This document shows, piece by piece, positions 1 to 11,018 of a stretch of 64,000 bases of DNA. This DNA is from Janthinobacterium sp. Marseille. Lineage in GTDB: Bacteria > Pseudomonadota > Gammaproteobacteria > Burkholderiales > Burkholderiaceae_D. Every line of letters begins with the position of its first letter. The first letter of the stretch is position 1. A program made the translations under genes and the position numbers. Location: positions 1,302,001-1,366,000 of the forward strand of contig NC_009659.1 of NCBI RefSeq assembly GCF_000013625.1. Direction: 5' to 3'. The notes under the pieces are model-generated. The model worked only from the letters and a program-made list of their open reading frames with translations, did not search any database and had not been told where the DNA came from.

Positions 1-295
<295 letters not shown>

Positions 296-312
296 GACTG
301 CTGTATATCGCT

Positions 313-333
313 GACCGGCTCATGTAGCCGGTC
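313..333. terminator. Hairpin between convergent glnB and smr genes
   Basis: A perfect 8-bp stem (GACCGGCT / AGCCGGTC) with a 5-base loop sits between the two converging stop codons. No clear T-run follows on either strand, so it is only a plausible weak or Rho-assisted terminator. Confidence 0.4.
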
Positions 334-342
334 CCTGCTGCT

Positions 343-984
343 TCAGCTCGCCCTGAGCAGTACGATCAGGGCACCGGCGCCACCGTCGGCTGCCTTGGCC
401 TGGCAAAAGGCGATCACTTCGTCTTTTTGCGTCAACCAATTCCTCACCTTATTCTTCAGGACCGGCTCTTTATTGATCGAGCCCAGTCCCTTGCCGTGTA
501 TTACGCGCACACAGCGCAAGCCGCGTTTGATCGCGCCACGCAAGTACTCACCCAAGGCTTCGCGCGCCTCATCAGTACGCAAACCGTGTAAATCGAGCTG
601 GCTTTGTATCACCCAATGGCCGCGCCGCAATTTGCGGATCACGTCCGGACCTATGCCATTGCGCGCATAGCTGAGTGCATCATCGGTATCAAGCAGGGTT
701 TCAACGGTAAAGTCGTCGGACAGCGATTCGCGCAGTGCGGCTTGTTCGTCTGCCAGGCGCTGGCGCGCGATCGGCAGCGGACGCGGGCTGCTGGCGTGGA
801 GCTTGTCGGGAGGATTCAGTGGTGCGACGTCGCCTATGCTGCGGCGGAACAGGTCGGCTTCGAGGGCGGCAATTTTCTCTGCTTGCAGGCGTTCAGCCTC
901 GGCAATTTTGCGTGCTTCTTCCTGCTTCTTCAAATCCTTGTGCAAAGATTTGAGGGCGGCAAAATCCTTGATCGAAGCAGGCAT
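343..984 (-). CDS. Smr domain protein
   Basis: Small MutS-related (Smr) domain protein, 213 residues. The first half is charged and helical (KDLKKQEEARKIAEAERLQ), probably a coiled coil or disordered linker. The second half holds the Smr domain: LDLHGLRTDEAREAL near residue 133, the HGKGLGS turn, and a C-terminal GGAGALIVLL strand. Family members are nucleases or nucleic-acid binding proteins (compare SmrA/SmrB; SmrB cuts mRNA at collided ribosomes). The LDLH and HGKG motifs are both present, so it may be catalytically active. It faces away from trxB, which lies upstream of it on the same strand with a 90-base gap. The start has a GGAAG sequence upstream. Confidence 0.85.
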   Translation of the reverse strand: MPASIKDFAALKSLHKDLKKQEEARKIAEAERLQAEKIAALEADLFRRSIGDVAPLNPPDKLHASSPRPLPIARQRLADEQAALRESLSDDFTVETLLDTDDALSYARNGIGPDVIRKLRRGHWVIQSQLDLHGLRTDEAREALGEYLRGAIKRGLRCVRVIHGKGLGSINKEPVLKNKVRNWLTQKDEVIAFCQAKAADGGAGALIVLLRAS

Positions 985-1031
985 GACATTACTTCCAAAA
1001 GACTAAGGTGTGATGGATAAAGCGGTGCTGT

Positions 1032-1063
1032 GCCGCATGCCGGAACAGGTCCGGGCATGCGGC
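1032..1063 (-). terminator. Strong hairpin downstream of trxB
   Basis: Ten-base arms GCCGCATGCC and GGCATGCGGC form a GC-rich stem just past the trxB stop codon. There is no T-run on the minus strand, so termination is inferred from position and stability only. Confidence 0.4.
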
Positions 1064-1074
1064 GCAGCCGGGCT

Positions 1075-2115
<1,041 letters not shown>

Positions 2116-2326
2116 TCAAATTTCAAGCTGTTCCTGAATTATTCGGTGTAACCGGGAAAAACTGGTTAAGATTATAGACGAACCAGCCGTCCCAGCAGGG
2201 GTGGCAGCCAGAAACGGCCTTTACCTCAGCTTTTGTTCTGTGCTTTTTGCAATATTTACGCCGTTTCCCGTGTTACAAGCACGGCATTCGTGCATATTGA
2301 TTATTGACGCTACCGCGTCTGGATTT

Positions 2327-4660
2327 ATGACTAAAACAAGCCAAGCCTACACTCGCAAGACCGACGCCACAAAAGCCCCTCCATTACCGGGCAGACTCGT
2401 GCGGCTTCTGTCCGAAGCACGCTGGTTGATACTTGCTGCCCTGACCCTGTACCTGATCCTGATTTTCCTGACCTACTCGCCGGTTGATCCGGGCTGGTCG
2501 CACGCCAATGTCGTCGCAAAATTGAATAACGTCGGCGGCCGCGTCGGTGCGTGGATGGCCGATTTGCTGCTCTTTATCTTCGGCCTGTCGGCCTGGTGGA
2601 TTTGCATCTTCCTGCTGCGCCATGTGTGGGTCGGTTATCGCCGCCTGTCGCAGCGCTTCCTGCTGAAAAAAGAACCGGAACCGGAACACCATCAGGAAGG
2701 CCTGATCCGTGGCATCGGTTTCTTCCTGCTGATGATAGGCAGTGTGGCGCTGGAATACCTGCGCATGCATTCGCTGAAAGCCGCATTGCCGCGCTCGCCG
2801 GGCGGCGTGCTGGGTGAGTTGATCGGTAGCGCTGCGCAAAGTACCTTTGGTTTCATGGGTGCGACCTTGTTGCTCTTGCTGGTGTTCGGCCTCGGTTTCA
2901 GCCTGTTCTTCCATGTTTCATGGCTGGGCGTCGCCGAGCGTATAGGCGAAACCATAGAGCTGGCTTTCCAGGCCGTGCGCAATCTGTATGGTGCACGTGA
3001 AGACCGTAAGGTCGGTGTGGTGGCTGCGGTCAAACGTGAAGAAGTGGTCGTCAATGAACGCGCAAAAATCGTTGACGCGCCGCCTATCCGTATCGAACCG
3101 CAAATCATCGCGGTACCGAAATCGGAACGGGTAGAAAAAGAACGCCAGGTTTCGCTGTTCAATGATTTGCCGGATACCAATCTGCCGCCGCTATCGCTGC
3201 TGGATGAAGCACCGCAATCACAGGAAACCGTCAGCATAGAAACGCTGGAATTCACCAGCCGCCTGATCGAGAAAAAACTCTCCGACTTCGGTATCGTCGT
3301 CAAAGTGGTGGCGGCTTATCCCGGCCCGGTTGTCACGCGTTACGAAATTGAACCGGCGACCGGCGTCAAGGGTAGCCAGATCGTCGGCCTCGCACGTGAC
3401 CTGGCGCGCTCGCTGTCATTGACGTCTATCCGCGTGGTGGAAACCATCCCGGGTAAAAACTATATGGCGCTTGAGCTGCCGAATCCGAAGCGCCAGATTG
3501 TGCGCCTGACCGAGATCGTCAGTTCCAAGGTTTACAACGATAGTTCTTCGAGCCTGACCGTTGCACTCGGCAAGGATATCGCCGGTAACCCGGTGGTGGC
3601 CGATCTCGCCAAGATGCCGCATTTGCTGGTTGCAGGTACCACCGGTTCCGGTAAGTCGGTCGGCATCAATGCAACCATCCTCTCGCTGCTCTACAAATCC
3701 GATCCGAACCAGGTTCGCCTGATCCTGATCGATCCAAAGATGCTGGAACTCTCGATTTATGAAGGTATTCCGCATCTGTTGGCACCTGTTGTCACCGATA
3801 TGCGCCAGGCCGGCCATGCGCTGAACTGGGGCGTCAACGAGATGGAACGCCGCTACAAGCTGATGAGCAAGCTGGGTGTGCGTAACCTCGCCGGTTACAA
3901 CACCAAGATCGCCGAAGCGGAAAAGAATGAACAAAAGATCCCGAATCCATTCAGCCTGACGCCGGATGCGCCGGAACCGTTGGAAAAACTGCCTACCATC
4001 GTCATCATCATTGATGAGCTGGCAGACCTGATGATGGTGGTCGGCAAGAAGGTCGAAGAATTGATTGCACGTATCGCGCAAAAAGCGCGTGCGGCCGGTA
4101 TCCATCTGATCCTGGCGACACAACGGCCATCGGTGGATGTCATCACCGGCCTGATCAAGGCAAATATCCCGACCCGTATCGCATTCCAGGTCAGCAGCAA
4201 AATCGACTCGCGTACCATCCTTGACCAGATGGGGGCCGAAGCCTTGCTGGGTATGGGCGATATGTTGTACATGCCGCCAGGCACCGGCTTGCCGGTACGG
4301 GTACACGGCGCCTTTGTTTCGGATGAAGAAGTGCATCGCGTGGTGGATCACCTGAAGGCCCAGGGTGAACCAAACTACATTGAAGGCATCCTAGAAGGGG
4401 GCGTTGCCGAAGACGGCGATTTGTCACTCGGTGCCGAAGGTGGTGCCGGCGGCGAAGCGGATGCCTTGTACGACCAGGCGGTGGCGATTGTATTGAAGAA
4501 CCGTCGTGCATCCATCTCGCTGGTGCAGCGCCATTTGCGCATAGGCTATAACCGTGCTGCACGTCTGCTGGAGCAGATGGAGCAAAGCGGGCTGGTCTCC
4601 ACCATGCAATCCAACGGCAACCGGGAAATCCTGGTGCCGGCTGGAAATACAGCTGAATAA
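2327..4660 (+). CDS. ftsK: DNA translocase FtsK
   Basis: Septal DNA pump that clears the chromosome terminus and activates XerCD at dif. I chose the ATG at 2327 (MTKTSQAY, 777 residues). A longer reading frame open from 2201 has a hydrophobic, non-conserved beginning. Order of parts: four membrane segments in roughly the first 200 residues, a short charged linker, then the RecA-like motor with Walker A GTTGSGKS at about residues 436-443 and the Walker B region [14 protein letters not shown] winged-helix gamma domain that reads KOPS sites in this family is at the C-terminus ([22 protein letters not shown]). lolA, rarA and serS follow in the order also found in E. coli. Confidence 0.96.
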   Translation: MTKTSQAYTRKTDATKAPPLPGRLVRLLSEARWLILAALTLYLILIFLTYSPVDPGWSHANVVAKLNNVGGRVGAWMADLLLFIFGLSAWWICIFLLRHVWVGYRRLSQRFLLKKEPEPEHHQEGLIRGIGFFLLMIGSVALEYLRMHSLKAALPRSPGGVLGELIGSAAQSTFGFMGATLLLLLVFGLGFSLFFHVSWLGVAERIGETIELAFQAVRNLYGAREDRKVGVVAAVKREEVVVNERAKIVDAPPIRIEPQIIAVPKSERVEKERQVSLFNDLPDTNLPPLSLLDEAPQSQETVSIETLEFTSRLIEKKLSDFGIVVKVVAAYPGPVVTRYEIEPATGVKGSQIVGLARDLARSLSLTSIRVVETIPGKNYMALELPNPKRQIVRLTEIVSSKVYNDSSSSLTVALGKDIAGNPVVADLAKMPHLLVAGTTGSGKSVGINATILSLLYKSDPNQVRLILIDPKMLELSIYEGIPHLLAPVVTDMRQAGHALNWGVNEMERRYKLMSKLGVRNLAGYNTKIAEAEKNEQKIPNPFSLTPDAPEPLEKLPTIVIIIDELADLMMVVGKKVEELIARIAQKARAAGIHLILATQRPSVDVITGLIKANIPTRIAFQVSSKIDSRTILDQMGAEALLGMGDMLYMPPGTGLPVRVHGAFVSDEEVHRVVDHLKAQGEPNYIEGILEGGVAEDGDLSLGAEGGAGGEADALYDQAVAIVLKNRRASISLVQRHLRIGYNRAARLLEQMEQSGLVSTMQSNGNREILVPAGNTAE

Positions 4661-4669
4661 AAGGATGGT

Positions 4670-5338
4670 ATGAAGCAATCGCAATCTTTAGTTACAAAAA
4701 TCTTTGCACCACGTACCTTGCTCGTGAGTGCCTTGCTGGTCGGTGCAGCTTTGGCCGTGCCACGTTTTGCGCACGCTGCGGCACTGGAACAATTCAAATC
4801 CTTTGTCGCATCGACGCAATCGGCACGCGGTGAATTCACACAGCAACTGGTGAAAATAGAAAGCGGTACCAGCAAGGTGTCGAATAAATCGACCGGTACT
4901 TTTACGTTTGCGCGTCCCGGTAAATTCATCTGGGTTTACCAAAAGCCGTATGAGCAATTGCTGCAGGCTGACGGTGACAAACTCTACATTTACGACAAGG
5001 ATTTGAACCAGGTCACGATCAAGAAACTGGGCGATGCGCTCGGTTCTTCACCGGCCGCCATCCTGTTCGGCAGCAATGACCTGGAAAAGAATTTCACGCT
5101 GAAGGAAGCGGGTACGAAGAATGGCCTGGAATGGCTGGAAGCCACGCCTAAAGCCAAGGACACCACCTTCGACCACATCGGCATCGGTTTGCGTAACGGC
5201 GTACCGGAAGCGATGGAGTTGCGCGATTCCTTCGGCCAAGTATCCTTGCTGACCTTTACCAAGTTTGAAAAGAATCCGCCTATGCCGGCGAATCAGTTCA
5301 AATTCGTGGTGCCTAAAGGCGCTGACGTTTTTCAGTAA
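4670..5338 (+). CDS. lolA: Outer-membrane lipoprotein carrier protein LolA
   Basis: Periplasmic chaperone that takes lipoproteins from the LolCDE transporter to LolB at the outer membrane. It has 222 residues including a signal peptide whose hydrophobic core is [15 protein letters not shown], with likely cleavage after AHA. Typical LolA strings follow: [34 protein letters not shown], and DFEKNF-like strands. It starts 9 bases after the ftsK stop with an AAAAGGA ribosome site, so it is co-transcribed with ftsK. Two hairpins follow its stop codon. Confidence 0.95.
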   Translation: MKQSQSLVTKIFAPRTLLVSALLVGAALAVPRFAHAAALEQFKSFVASTQSARGEFTQQLVKIESGTSKVSNKSTGTFTFARPGKFIWVYQKPYEQLLQADGDKLYIYDKDLNQVTIKKLGDALGSSPAAILFGSNDLEKNFTLKEAGTKNGLEWLEATPKAKDTTFDHIGIGLRNGVPEAMELRDSFGQVSLLTFTKFEKNPPMPANQFKFVVPKGADVFQ

Positions 5339-5347
5339 TTGCTCAAT

Positions 5348-5420
5348 GCTGCCGGTGACGGCAGCCCTGTAAAATAATCGCGACGCCAGTTGAAATATTC
5401 GACTGGCGTCGATTTCATTC
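5348..5420 (+). terminator. Tandem hairpins after lolA
   Basis: Two hairpins in a row. The first has 7-bp arms GCTGCCG/CGGCAGC around a GTGA loop (5348-5365). The second has perfect 10-bp arms CGACGCCAGT/ACTGGCGTCG (5381-5411) whose loop is itself nearly palindromic. A short T-rich stretch follows. They probably attenuate or end ftsK-lolA transcription before rarA. Confidence 0.55.
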
Positions 5421-5504
5421 TTACGACTACTTCTTGAAGATCAGGCTACATGAGTTCCATCCCTCTTGCCGAACGACATGCGTTGATTTGTGGAGATGTT
5501 CAAC

Positions 5505-6806
5505 ATGTCTGATTTGTTTGCACGTGAGCCTGCTGCGCCATTGGCTGAAGCACTGCGCCCGAAGACCCTGGACGAGGTCGTCGGGCAGTCGCATTTGCTG
5601 GGCGAAGGCAAACCTTTAAGGCTGGCTTTCCAGTCGGGCAAGCCGCATTCCATGATCTTCTGGGGGCCGCCTGGTGTCGGCAAGACCACGCTGGCGCGAC
5701 TCACCGCAAGTGCTTTCGAATGTGAGTTCATCGCGCTGTCTGCGGTATTCTCCGGCGTGAAAGACATACGCGCTGCGATGGAGCAGGCCGAACAGAATCT
5801 TGCCATGGGCAAGCACACCATCTTGTTCGTGGATGAAATCCACAGATTCAATAAGTCGCAACAAGACGCTCTTTTACCGTATGCAGAAAGCGGCCTGGTT
5901 ACCTTCATCGGTGCCACGACTGAAAATCCTTCTTTTGAGGTGAATTCGGCGCTCCTGTCACGGGCCCAGGTCTATGTACTGAAGTCCTTGAGCGACGAAG
6001 AATTGAAGCAACTGCTGCAACGGGCGCAGGAGAAAGCACTTGGTGACCTGCAGTTTGACGAGCAGGCTACGGACACCATTATTGGTTATGCCGATGGTGA
6101 TGCGCGCAGGTTCCTGAACCTGCTGGAGCAGACAAATACTGCGGCCAACACGACCGGTACCAAGAAGGTCACAGCTGATTTTTTGCAGAATGCCTTAACC
6201 CTGAATTCAAGGCGGTTCGATAAGGGTGGGGACAACTTCTATGACCAGATTTCAGCCTTGCATAAGTCCGTTCGTGGTTCCCATCCGGACGCTGCACTTT
6301 ACTGGTTGACGCGTATGCTGGACGGAGGTGCTGATCCGCGCTATTTGTCACGCCGCATTGTGCGCATGGCGTGGGAGGATATTGGTTTGGCTGATCCGAG
6401 AGCCATGCAGATAGCCAATGATGCGGCACTTACCTATGAGCGACTAGGCAGCCCGGAAGGGGAGTTGGCCTTGGGGCAGGCGGTCATTTATCTCGCCGTC
6501 GCCGCCAAAAGCAATGCGGGCTACAACGCCTACAACGCTGCACGTGCCTTTGTGAAGCAGGATAAAAGCCGTGAGGTTCCTGTGCATCTGCGCAATGCCC
6601 CGACCAAGCTCATGAAAGAACTGGGCTACGGGCACGAGTATAGGTATGCGCACGACGAGCCCAATGCTTATGCGGCTGGCGAAACCTACCTGCCTGATGA
6701 CCTGGAAGAACCAGGTTGGTATCAGCCAGTGCCCAGGGGCCTGGAGATCAAGATAGCTGAAAAGCTGACCCTGCTGAAAAAGTGGGATGAAGAGGCCGGG
6801 GAATAA
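5505..6806 (+). CDS. rarA: Replication-associated recombination protein A (AAA+ ATPase)
   Basis: RarA/MgsA, a clamp-loader-like AAA+ ATPase that acts at stalled forks and single-strand ends. The start at 5505 (MSDLFAREP, 433 residues) is preceded by GGAG nine bases upstream. The frame remains open to 5490. Walker A GPPGVGKTT is at about residues 54-61, Walker B/DEIH at 110-113, and sensor 1 GATTEN is near 133. The C-terminal tetramerisation region includes ALYWLTRMLDGGADPRYLSRR. The position after lolA and before serS is conserved across many proteobacteria. Confidence 0.95.
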   Translation: MSDLFAREPAAPLAEALRPKTLDEVVGQSHLLGEGKPLRLAFQSGKPHSMIFWGPPGVGKTTLARLTASAFECEFIALSAVFSGVKDIRAAMEQAEQNLAMGKHTILFVDEIHRFNKSQQDALLPYAESGLVTFIGATTENPSFEVNSALLSRAQVYVLKSLSDEELKQLLQRAQEKALGDLQFDEQATDTIIGYADGDARRFLNLLEQTNTAANTTGTKKVTADFLQNALTLNSRRFDKGGDNFYDQISALHKSVRGSHPDAALYWLTRMLDGGADPRYLSRRIVRMAWEDIGLADPRAMQIANDAALTYERLGSPEGELALGQAVIYLAVAAKSNAGYNAYNAARAFVKQDKSREVPVHLRNAPTKLMKELGYGHEYRYAHDEPNAYAAGETYLPDDLEEPGWYQPVPRGLEIKIAEKLTLLKKWDEEAGE

Positions 6807-6811
6807 ATAGC

Positions 6812-6846
6812 GGCTAAAGCTGGATTTCAGCTGTTAGCCTACTTTT
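6812..6846. terminator. Hairpin between convergent rarA and small membrane protein
   Basis: Arms GGCTAA-AGCTG and CAGCT-G-TTAGCC pair with one bulged G around a 5-base loop. A short T-run follows on the plus strand. The right arm overlaps the stop codon of the facing gene. Confidence 0.6.
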
Positions 6847-7042
6847 CGCTACGACGTATCCGGATTTGCTTCAGGAAGGCATAAGCGGCACCGATGCTGA
6901 CACCTGCTACCACGCCATAGCCGAGGCTATGGCCGGAATTCAGGAACTGGATCCCGCCCCAGATCGCGACGCCGAGTGCGATGACCAATCCGATGATCAG
7001 GACGGTGAGGGAAACGGGACGTGGTGTGCTTGGATCTTCCAT
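6839..7042 (-). CDS. Small two-helix inner membrane protein, unknown
   Basis: A 67-residue protein with the likely ATG start at 7042 (MEDPSTPRP). The frame extends to a TTG at 7075, but that adds nothing recognisable. Two membrane helices are visible (VSLTVLIIGLVIALGVAIWGGIQF and LGYGVVAGVSIGAAYAFL) with a basic tail KQIRIRRSEK, which predicts a cytoplasmic C-terminus. No known domain is recognised. No strong ribosome site is seen, so the reality of the gene rests on its composition and membrane pattern. Confidence 0.6.
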   Translation of the reverse strand: MEDPSTPRPVSLTVLIIGLVIALGVAIWGGIQFLNSGHSLGYGVVAGVSIGAAYAFLKQIRIRRSEK

Positions 7043-7128
7043 GATTCTGCTTGCTTGGTTTGAAAAGTATGGCAATGGTAACGCAGGCCGGGTGGCAGGG
7101 CTATCCGGGATGAATTTTTCCGGCCACG

Positions 7129-7156
7129 TTGGAATCGGCCTGTGCCTTGGTACAAT
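7129..7156 (+). promoter_or_regulatory. Candidate sigma-70 promoter of serS
   Basis: TTGGAA (7129-7134), a 16-base spacer, and TACAAT (7151-7156) lie about 30 bases upstream of the serS start codon. This is inferred from consensus match and position only. Confidence 0.45.
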
Positions 7157-7178
7157 CTCTACTTAACTCATCTTTTAG

Positions 7179-8483
<1,305 letters not shown>

Positions 8484-8490
8484 AGCTAGA

Positions 8491-10353
8491 TCAGGCGACG
8501 AGCTCCTGTGCATCGTCGTCGTTCTGCTTTTCCATCGCATAAGGTCCCAGGCGACGGTCTATGAACAGACTGTTTCCCGGGATTTTTTTCGCCTGCTTTT
8601 TCGCATCAGCGGTGGCAGTTGCAATCTGGTGGTGCGAACCATAGTGGCCCGGCTCCACTTTTACCAAACCTAAGGAGATGGTGGCCAGCGTGTGGAAGAC
8701 TTGTTTGCCGCGTCGGTCTTCACTGATGTAACCGCCTTTCTTGCGGTCTTCGACGCAATAAAAGTCGGGTACCGCTGCCACAAATGCATCGATGATGGCG
8801 CGGCAACGCTGCTCCCAGTCTTCACTCTGGAACAGGATAATGAAATCGTCGCCGCCGATATGGCCGACGAAATCTTTTTGCGGGTCGCAATGCCCGCTGA
8901 GGATTTTGCCGGTCAGGCGCAACATGTCATCGCCTTTGCGATAACCGTATACATCGTTATAGGGTTTGAAGTGATCGAGGTCGACATAGCAGGCGCAGAA
9001 GCGTGTGCCATTCTCCAGCAGCCGGTCTATGTGTTCATCGATAGGTACATTGCCCGGCAAGAGCGTGAGTGGATTGGCATAGCGCGCCGCATTGATCTGC
9101 ATCTGGGTAATTTCGCGCATCAGATCGTGCGCATTGCCCATGCCCATATACTGGCCGTTGTCGGTGATGATAAAGCCATTGAACAGATGATGGCGATCGG
9201 CGTCGACGATGATCTGGCTCAGCGCGTGCAAGGCGGTGTTTTTGTCGGTGATCAGTGGATTGGAATCCATGAACAGCGTGCAGGACTTTTTGCCATGTAG
9301 TTCCCGCAGATAAGGACGGGCGAAGCGATCGATCAGGTTGGCACGTGTAATCAGGCCGACCGGTATGCCGTTCGATACGACCGGGATGACTTCCAGCGTC
9401 GGATCGTTATTGAACATTTCATAGATGCGGTTGTTATGCACCTCGGGTGCGACCGCTTTCACGCTGCGCAGCAACTTCATTGCCGTCAACATCTTGTGCC
9501 CGCGGCCGTTTTCGTGCGGATACACGGCGACACCATTGTGGCGCAAGAGATTACATAAATCAGTAGAGAGCGTGGTGGCCGGATTGGCGTGCGGTCGCGC
9601 GATCTTATAGCCCTGGCCATAGGCGACACCGAGGTCGCGGATCATCAGTAATTCGGCATCGGTTTCTATGCCTTCGGCGATTACGATGGTGCCGGACTTT
9701 TCGGCGATCTCCTGGATGGAACGGACGAACTGCAGCTTGATCGGATCAAGGTTGATGCCTTGCACAAAGTGCATATCGATCTTGACGTATTCGGGCCGTA
9801 GCTCCGACCACAGGCGCAAGCTGGAGAAACCTTCACCCAGGTCGTCAATCGCAATGCGGAAACCCATGGCACGGTAATGCGTCACTGCTTCACGCAGCAG
9901 GTCGTAGTCGTAAGTCGGCTGGCTCTCGGTCAGCTCGATAATCACGCGTTCCGGATTGATGCCGACTTCATGGATATAACCGAGGGTTTCACCATGTTTG
10001 ACGTCAGGCTGGATCAGGCATTCAGGACTGACGTTGAGGAACAGCTTTCCCGGCAGGCGCAGCTCCGCAAATTTTTCCAGTGTGATGCGACGGCACAGGT
10101 GCTCGACTTCGACGCTCAGATTGCAGGAGCGGGCGACCTTGAACAAATTCAAGGGGGAGTGCAGCGGACTGTCCGACGGGCCACGTATCAAGCCTTCATA
10201 ACCAATGATCTCACCGCTCTGCATGCGGATGATGGGCTGGAACAGAGGCGTCAGTTGTCTATGCTCGATGACTTCCTTCAGGCGTTGCACGAGATGATCC
10301 TCTGCCGGATCCGTGTCTTCATTCTGCGCAATATTTTTGGCGACTAATGACAA
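8491..10353 (-). CDS. Cyclic-di-GMP protein with EAL, CBS and GGDEF domains
   Basis: Predicted c-di-GMP signalling protein of 620 residues without membrane segments. The start is chosen at TTG 10353 because AAGGAGG (plus-strand 10359-10365) lies 5 bases upstream; the open frame to 10467 has no protein-like content. The EAL domain comes first (EGL at about 53-55) and keeps the residues expected for phosphodiesterase activity: LNVS, ELTE, IDDLGEGFSSL, KID, AEGIE and GQGY. A CBS pair occupies roughly residues 280-400. The GGDEF domain follows with GGDDF at about 500-504. The RxxD inhibitory site is absent (PQKD) and the preceding motif is VGHI instead of the usual VARY. It is probably a phosphodiesterase whose GGDEF half is regulatory or weakly active. 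Confidence 0.88.
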   Translation of the reverse strand: MSLVAKNIAQNEDTDPAEDHLVQRLKEVIEHRQLTPLFQPIIRMQSGEIIGYEGLIRGPSDSPLHSPLNLFKVARSCNLSVEVEHLCRRITLEKFAELRLPGKLFLNVSPECLIQPDVKHGETLGYIHEVGINPERVIIELTESQPTYDYDLLREAVTHYRAMGFRIAIDDLGEGFSSLRLWSELRPEYVKIDMHFVQGINLDPIKLQFVRSIQEIAEKSGTIVIAEGIETDAELLMIRDLGVAYGQGYKIARPHANPATTLSTDLCNLLRHNGVAVYPHENGRGHKMLTAMKLLRSVKAVAPEVHNNRIYEMFNNDPTLEVIPVVSNGIPVGLITRANLIDRFARPYLRELHGKKSCTLFMDSNPLITDKNTALHALSQIIVDADRHHLFNGFIITDNGQYMGMGNAHDLMREITQMQINAARYANPLTLLPGNVPIDEHIDRLLENGTRFCACYVDLDHFKPYNDVYGYRKGDDMLRLTGKILSGHCDPQKDFVGHIGGDDFIILFQSEDWEQRCRAIIDAFVAAVPDFYCVEDRKKGGYISEDRRGKQVFHTLATISLGLVKVEPGHYGSHHQIATATADAKKQAKKIPGNSLFIDRRLGPYAMEKQNDDDAQELVA

Positions 10354-10729
10354 GTGAGCCTCCTTGGTTTTGAACCTTAAGGGCTGGGCAATGGCTGATA
10401 GCGCCCAGGCTTTTTCGGCTAGCGGATACCGTCTGGTGTTGCTTGGCTGGACAGGGGAAAAGAACATCTAAGTGACTCTTGGCTTGGTAGCTGTATATGC
10501 TGAGCGGATTTATCTCTGCCGAATGTTACTGGTCAATTATGACAAGATGATGATGGGAAATATTGTATATTTAATAATTAAATGAATTATTTGGGAATGA
10601 AATTGTGGCGCGCGGGTGAGATATTTTTTGCGTAGTGCTTCAACAAAGTGAAGAGAAGGTTTCCCGTCGCGCAAGACTCTGATATAATTTTTTGCTTCGC
10701 GGTATTCGACCATCGCGAAGGTTGTATCA
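10354..10729. other. Intergenic region between GGDEF/EAL gene and tRNA-Ser
   Basis: About 376 bases without a credible gene. The left part carries the ribosome site of the GGDEF/EAL gene. The middle (about 10540-10600) is AT-rich. The right part carries the candidate tRNA promoter. An open frame antisense to the tRNA crosses this region but is not a gene. Confidence 0.6.
10660..10688 (+). promoter_or_regulatory. Candidate promoter of tRNA-Ser
   Basis: A perfect TATAAT at 10683-10688 lies 42 bases upstream of the tRNA. The -35 position (TTTCCC, 10660-10665, 17-base spacer) is poor. Confidence 0.4.
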
Positions 10730-10820
<91 letters not shown>

Positions 10821-10826
10821 AGATTC

Positions 10827-10860
10827 AATAAAAAAGCCCGCGCAAGCGGGCTTTTTTATT
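10827..10860 (+). terminator. Terminator of tRNA-Ser
   Basis: A-run, stem GCCCGC (10836-10841), GCAA loop, GCGGGC, then six T. It is symmetric, so it could act on both strands. Confidence 0.9.
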
Positions 10861-10861
10861 G

Positions 10862-10966
10862 GGCGGAGAGGAGTAGGCCAATAGTTTGGCCTGCGCGTGG
10901 GATTCGAAGGCTTGCGCTTGCAAGCGCAAGCGCGGCCTGCAGGATGTAGGCGAATCCCAGCTTCTA
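10862..10966. repeat. tRNA-derived palindromic block
   Basis: Behind the tRNA terminator lies an inverted partial copy of the tRNA 3' end: GGCGGAGAGG (10862-10871) and GTGGGATTCGAA (10897-10908). The two are split by 25 bases that form their own hairpin (AGGCCAA/TTGGCCT). Next comes a perfect 22-bp palindrome at 10910-10931 (arms GCTTGCGCTTG and CAAGCGCAAGC). A further CGAATCCCA at 10951-10959 pairs with TGGGATTCG at 10898-10906. I do not recognise the element. Confidence 0.7.
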
Positions 10967-10967
10967 A

Positions 10968-10995
10968 TAAAAAGCCCGCATATGCGGGCTTTTCA
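10968..10995. terminator. Terminator downstream of the TonB receptor gene
   Basis: Arms AAAAGCCCGCA (10970-10980) and TGCGGGCTTTT (10983-10993) flank a very short loop. It lies just past the receptor stop codon and is symmetric, so it works for the minus-strand gene and for anything coming from the tRNA side. Confidence 0.8.
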
Positions 10996-11018
10996 TATTA
11001 GGTTCTACCGGCCACTTA

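Noticed and set aside
2201-2326. N-terminal extension of FtsK
   Set aside because: The added residues are hydrophobic and not conserved; ATG 2327 gives a normal FtsK N-terminus.
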